Source: UBA6244 sp965140775 (lineage in GTDB: Bacteria > Bacteroidota > Bacteroidia > Bacteroidales > F082). From it: a stretch of 64,000 nucleotides of DNA. The DNA lies in contig OZ223471.1 in assembly GCA_965140775.1 (NCBI GenBank), positions 1,116,001 to 1,180,000 on the forward strand, read 5' to 3'. Numbering within the stretch: position 1 is the first letter of the stretch; each line of letters starts with the position of its first letter. Position numbers and translations under genes: made by a program. This document shows positions 61,155 to 64,000 of this stretch, piece by piece. The notes below the pieces were generated by a model that was not told where the DNA came from, did not search any database, and was given only the letters and a program-made list of their open reading frames with translations.

Positions 61155-61472
61155 CTAATGAGACAGTTTAAGTCCGATGATGCCCACGATTATCAAAAAG
61201 GCTGAGATCAATCGCCACAAACCGGCCGAATCGCCAAAATACACAATGCCGATGATGAGCGTTCCCACGGCGCCAATTCCTGTCCATACCGCATAGGCCG
61301 TGCCAATGGGGATGGTTTTTTGTGCAATCCAAAGAAAAAAACCGCTGGCTGCCATGCTCACAATGGCCAAGCCAATTCCCAACCCCTTGGAGGGCATCGT
61401 AGCTGACATCTTGAATCCGAGTGGCCAGCCAATTTCAAATATGCCTGCAATCATTAAGTATATCCAACTCAT
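61155..61472 (-). CDS. SMR-family exporter, SugE/Gdx type
   Basis: A 105-residue protein with four transmembrane helices. The essential Glu is in MIAGIFEIGWPLGFK (residue 13), and the AVWTGIGAVGTLIIGIVYF segment (about 60-79) is conserved. The WPLGFK end of helix 1 fits the SugE/Gdx subgroup (guanidinium export) rather than the EmrE drug type. I looked for a guanidine riboswitch in the leader and did not see one. The HutD/Ves-like gene follows directly. Confidence 0.85.
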   Translation of the reverse strand: MSWIYLMIAGIFEIGWPLGFKMSATMPSKGLGIGLAIVSMAASGFFLWIAQKTIPIGTAYAVWTGIGAVGTLIIGIVYFGDSAGLWRLISAFLIIVGIIGLKLSH

Positions 61473-61774
61473 GTGACTCTTATTTTAATGGTTTTCCCCC
61501 GGTTTGGAGGCTAATTTATTACAAAATAACAACAATTTGCTGTTCCCGGAACTTGCTCATTAACCCCGCGTGAAATTATGCTTAAAAACAGATCCGATCA
61601 TTCATTTTTTGTTTACCTTTAACATGCTCATCCCAACTTGGCATAATTATCCAATTTTGGGAAAATAGAAAAAATTGTCAAATGCCCATATCTCACGTAA
61701 TCAAGTAATTATAAGTTTTGGTTCGCGAATTGGTATATATAATAAAAAGGTATAATAAAACTAAACTCATAGCC
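61473..61774. other. Gene-free spacer between divergent genes
   Basis: About 300 AT-rich bases containing the promoters of the SMR gene (minus) and the lipoprotein gene (plus). No TAnnTTTG match close to either start was convincing, and no gene or RNA motif was recognised. Confidence 0.25.
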
Positions 61775-64000
61775 ATGCAACGTAAACTCATTACTCTCGC
61801 TATTGTCTTTGCCATCGGACTGATTTTCAGTTCGTGTAGAAAGACTACGCCGACTACCAATGATGATCCTACAAATTTTCTCGATTTGAAAGTTAACGAG
61901 TCGTTTAAATTTGAGAACTTTAACGATCTTCAAACTTCCATACAATTGGCCAACACCAAGGCAGCCGGAGTGGAGATCATACAAATTTATGACGCACACC
62001 CCAACAATGGCGGACGCTTGATTTTGACCGGATCGGTGAATGAAAGCGGTGTATTCGACCTGCCCATCCGTATTGCTTCACGCTTGAAAGAAGTATATGT
62101 AGCCAAATTGTCATCCATAGGTGCCAACGAATATGTGGCAGTTCCAGTTCAGGGGAATTCCATCCAATTCAATTTTGCTTCGGCGGATACCAAAGTTGTG
62201 GGAACATGCGACTACACCCTGCCCAACAACTACAATAGCAACCTGACCATCCCTGCCGGAGAAACCTATTGTGTGGCAGCTAACACCTTTGTAACCATCA
62301 AAAAGCTGACCATTGCAAATGGTGGTACGTTGCGTGTAAGTGGTACAGCCAACATTACCCGAAATTACCAAAACGATGGCCCCAATCAGTACATTACCGT
62401 CGAAAACGGTGGTAGTCTCACATTGCCCAAATACGCCATTGAATATACCATAAACAACTACGGTACCATCAACATCAGTGGAAATGGTGACGGTCAGTTG
62501 AAAGGTGAATTTAACAACTGGGGAACTGTTGAGTGTTCCATCAAAATGGAAAATCAGGGCGACCTCACCAACAACGGTACCTTTATTGTGCACAATGAAT
62601 TCACCAACAATAGTGATGGGTATATCATCAATAACTGTAGTTTTTTCATCACCGAAGATGATAGTAAAAGCCATTCAAGTTACGACTTTAAACAAAATGC
62701 TGATTTCATCAACAATGGATACCTGAAGGTGGACGATGAAGCTAAATTTACGGGTTCGGGAAACAAACTGACCACCCTTGGCAGTGGTAGTTTGGTTGAT
62801 TGTAAGGATTTCAAAATAGAAGGAGACATCGAAGGTCCCAACGATGGCAATGCCCAGATTAAGGCCAGCCACGATGGTGAAGTAAATGGTGGTGCCAACC
62901 TGAGTGACTTCGATTTGTGTGCTAACAATACTTCCTACAACAACAATGCTACCTACATCAACATGACCTATTGTTCCAATAACGTTCCTGCACCAAGTTG
63001 TGATGCCAATGTAGCTCCTACCATTACCAGTTCATTGCAAATTGGTGGCATGGTCAATCAGGCCCTGACTCCATATGTATTCACAGCCACAGGAACCAGC
63101 CCCATTACCTATACAGTTAGTGGTCTTCCGGCCGGATTGAGCTTTAACAGCAACAACAACACCATCACAGGTACACCACAAGCCGCAGGAACTTATAACA
63201 TTACGCTGAATGCAGAAAACTTCATGGGATACGACGAGCAAACACTGGTACTTATTGTAACCCAGCCAACTGCTCCTCCGGTTATTTCCAGTTCCTTAAC
63301 AGGAAATGCTACCGTCAATCAATCATATACCTATACATTAACAGCCACCGGAACAGGCCCGATTACCTACGCTGTTTCCAACTTGCCTGATGGTTTGAGC
63401 TTTGATCCTGACACACAGGAAATTACCGGAAGTCCCGCCGCCGCAGGGGTATTCAATATCGGTTTGAGTGCTACCAATGCAGGTGGAACCACCAACGAAA
63501 CACTGGTATTAACTGTGGGAACACCCCCCACCATCAATAGCTCGCTCACGGCCACCGGTACGGCAGGTGTGCAATTCTCTACCTATACGCTAACTGCAAC
63601 GGGTTCGAGTCCAATTACGTACACTGCTTCCAACCTGCCACAGGGATTGATTTACGATTCTGGAAACCAAACCATTAACGGCACGCCTTTGTTCGCCGGC
63701 GTAACCAACGTAACGCTCACAGCCACCAATGCTTATGGCACGGATGTGAAAAATCTCGTGATTACTATCAACGAAGGTTTGCAACCTCCTGAAATTACCA
63801 GTTTACTTACGGCCAATGCCACAACAGACTACCCGTTTAGTTACACCATCACTGCCGATGGTTCGCAACCCATGGTATTTGATGCAGGTAATTTGCCCGA
63901 CGGGCTAACTTTCGACGGAACCACCATCAGTGGTATTCCCACCACTCCGGGAGAATACAATATTCCCATCGGAGCTCAAAATGCTGCCGGGATTGATTCG
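61775..64000 (+). CDS. LruC-like lipoprotein with putative-Ig repeats, 5' part
   Basis: The first 742 codons of a gene that runs off the right edge. It starts MQRKLITLAIVFAIGLIFSSCRK, with a lipoprotein signal and lipobox IFSSC. Residues 25-120 match the start of LruC-type proteins (FLDLKVNESFKFENFNDLQTS, then VEIIQIYDAHPNNGGRLILTGS). Residues 120-400 are Asn- and Gly-rich, beta-helix-like. From about 410 there are at least four He_PIG-type Ig repeats of about 80-90 residues, each with ITYTVSNLPDGLSF-like and ITGTPQAAGTYNI-like segments. A surface-anchored adhesin or matrix protein is likely. Confidence 0.75.
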   Translation, partial: MQRKLITLAIVFAIGLIFSSCRKTTPTTNDDPTNFLDLKVNESFKFENFNDLQTSIQLANTKAAGVEIIQIYDAHPNNGGRLILTGSVNESGVFDLPIRIASRLKEVYVAKLSSIGANEYVAVPVQGNSIQFNFASADTKVVGTCDYTLPNNYNSNLTIPAGETYCVAANTFVTIKKLTIANGGTLRVSGTANITRNYQNDGPNQYITVENGGSLTLPKYAIEYTINNYGTINISGNGDGQLKGEFNNWGTVECSIKMENQGDLTNNGTFIVHNEFTNNSDGYIINNCSFFITEDDSKSHSSYDFKQNADFINNGYLKVDDEAKFTGSGNKLTTLGSGSLVDCKDFKIEGDIEGPNDGNAQIKASHDGEVNGGANLSDFDLCANNTSYNNNATYINMTYCSNNVPAPSCDANVAPTITSSLQIGGMVNQALTPYVFTATGTSPITYTVSGLPAGLSFNSNNNTITGTPQAAGTYNITLNAENFMGYDEQTLVLIVTQPTAPPVISSSLTGNATVNQSYTYTLTATGTGPITYAVSNLPDGLSFDPDTQEITGSPAAAGVFNIGLSATNAGGTTNETLVLTVGTPPTINSSLTATGTAGVQFSTYTLTATGSSPITYTASNLPQGLIYDSGNQTINGTPLFAGVTNVTLTATNAYGTDVKNLVITINEGLQPPEITSLLTANATTDYPFSYTITADGSQPMVFDAGNLPDGLTFDGTTISGIPTTPGEYNIPIGAQNAAGIDS

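Noticed and set aside
61473..61774. Guanidine riboswitch ahead of the SugE/Gdx-type gene
   Set aside because: I looked for the paired ACGR loops of the mini-ykkC (guanidine-II) type and for guanidine-I/III features in the minus-strand leader and found none.

Overview
The window reads as a stretch of chromosome from a member of the Bacteroidota (class Bacteroidia is my best guess). The evidence is four proteins with type IX secretion (T9SS, type A) C-terminal sorting domains, lipoproteins and secreted proteins with short Lys-rich signal peptides, -7 promoter elements of the form TAnnTTTG, few Shine-Dalgarno sequences, a pyruvate:ferredoxin oxidoreductase beside a dihydroorotate-dehydrogenase-like protein, and a dialkylresorcinol/aryl-polyene (flexirubin-type) gene set. 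No T9SS machinery, rRNA, CRISPR or phage genes are visible.

Region by region. 1-7.3 kb: accessory-looking DNA. It holds the 3' end of a nucleoid-associated protein gene, a lipoprotein, an AAA/STAND-type ATPase, a complete IS1380-type element with inverted repeats (2956-4634), a T9SS cargo protein and a PD-(D/E)XK/DUF5655-like protein, interspersed with three blocks of a composite repeat rich in small hairpins with a GTA loop. 7.3-10.1 kb: an arsenic-type operon (arsR, thioredoxin-like protein, ArsF-like, ArsG-like, ArsP-like permease) with two matching palindromic operators. 10.1-16.4 kb: secreted proteins of unknown role and a BNR-like T9SS protein. 16.7-37.7 kb: mostly housekeeping genes (DHOD-like protein, nifJ, sppA, glucosaminidase, folK, deoxynucleoside kinase, OmpA/TPR outer-membrane protein, TrmH-type methyltransferase, mutS, tRNA-Gly, tRNA-Leu, a KamA-family radical-SAM aminomutase). 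37.7-41.3 kb: arfB and two paralogous FISUMP-domain proteins with near-identical terminators.

41.7-60.4 kb: a polyene/dialkylresorcinol biosynthesis region, all on the minus strand and apparently in three blocks. One block holds thioesterase, ketosynthase, KS-like fragment, ACP, ketosynthase, chain-length-factor-like protein and FabZ-like dehydratase. The second holds an ApeP-like dehydratase, a small HTH-like protein, a BtrH-domain protein and an ABC transporter. The third holds an aryl/acyl adenylating enzyme, DUF2141 protein, DarA and DarB. A plausible scheme is that the ligase activates an aryl or acyl starter, the KS/CLF, ACP and dehydratases build a polyene, DarB/DarA make a dialkylresorcinol, and BtrH plus the ABC transporter transfer or export the product. 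No ketoreductase, ammonia lyase or acyltransferase is present in the window. Between the second and third blocks sit two toxin-antitoxin modules (hicB with a frameshifted hicA, and vapBC-like), each flanked by copies of the same direct repeat, which also carries their probable promoter.

60.5-64 kb: a HutD/Ves-like protein, an SMR transporter (SugE/Gdx-type), and the first 742 codons of a large lipoprotein with repeated putative-Ig domains that runs off the right edge.
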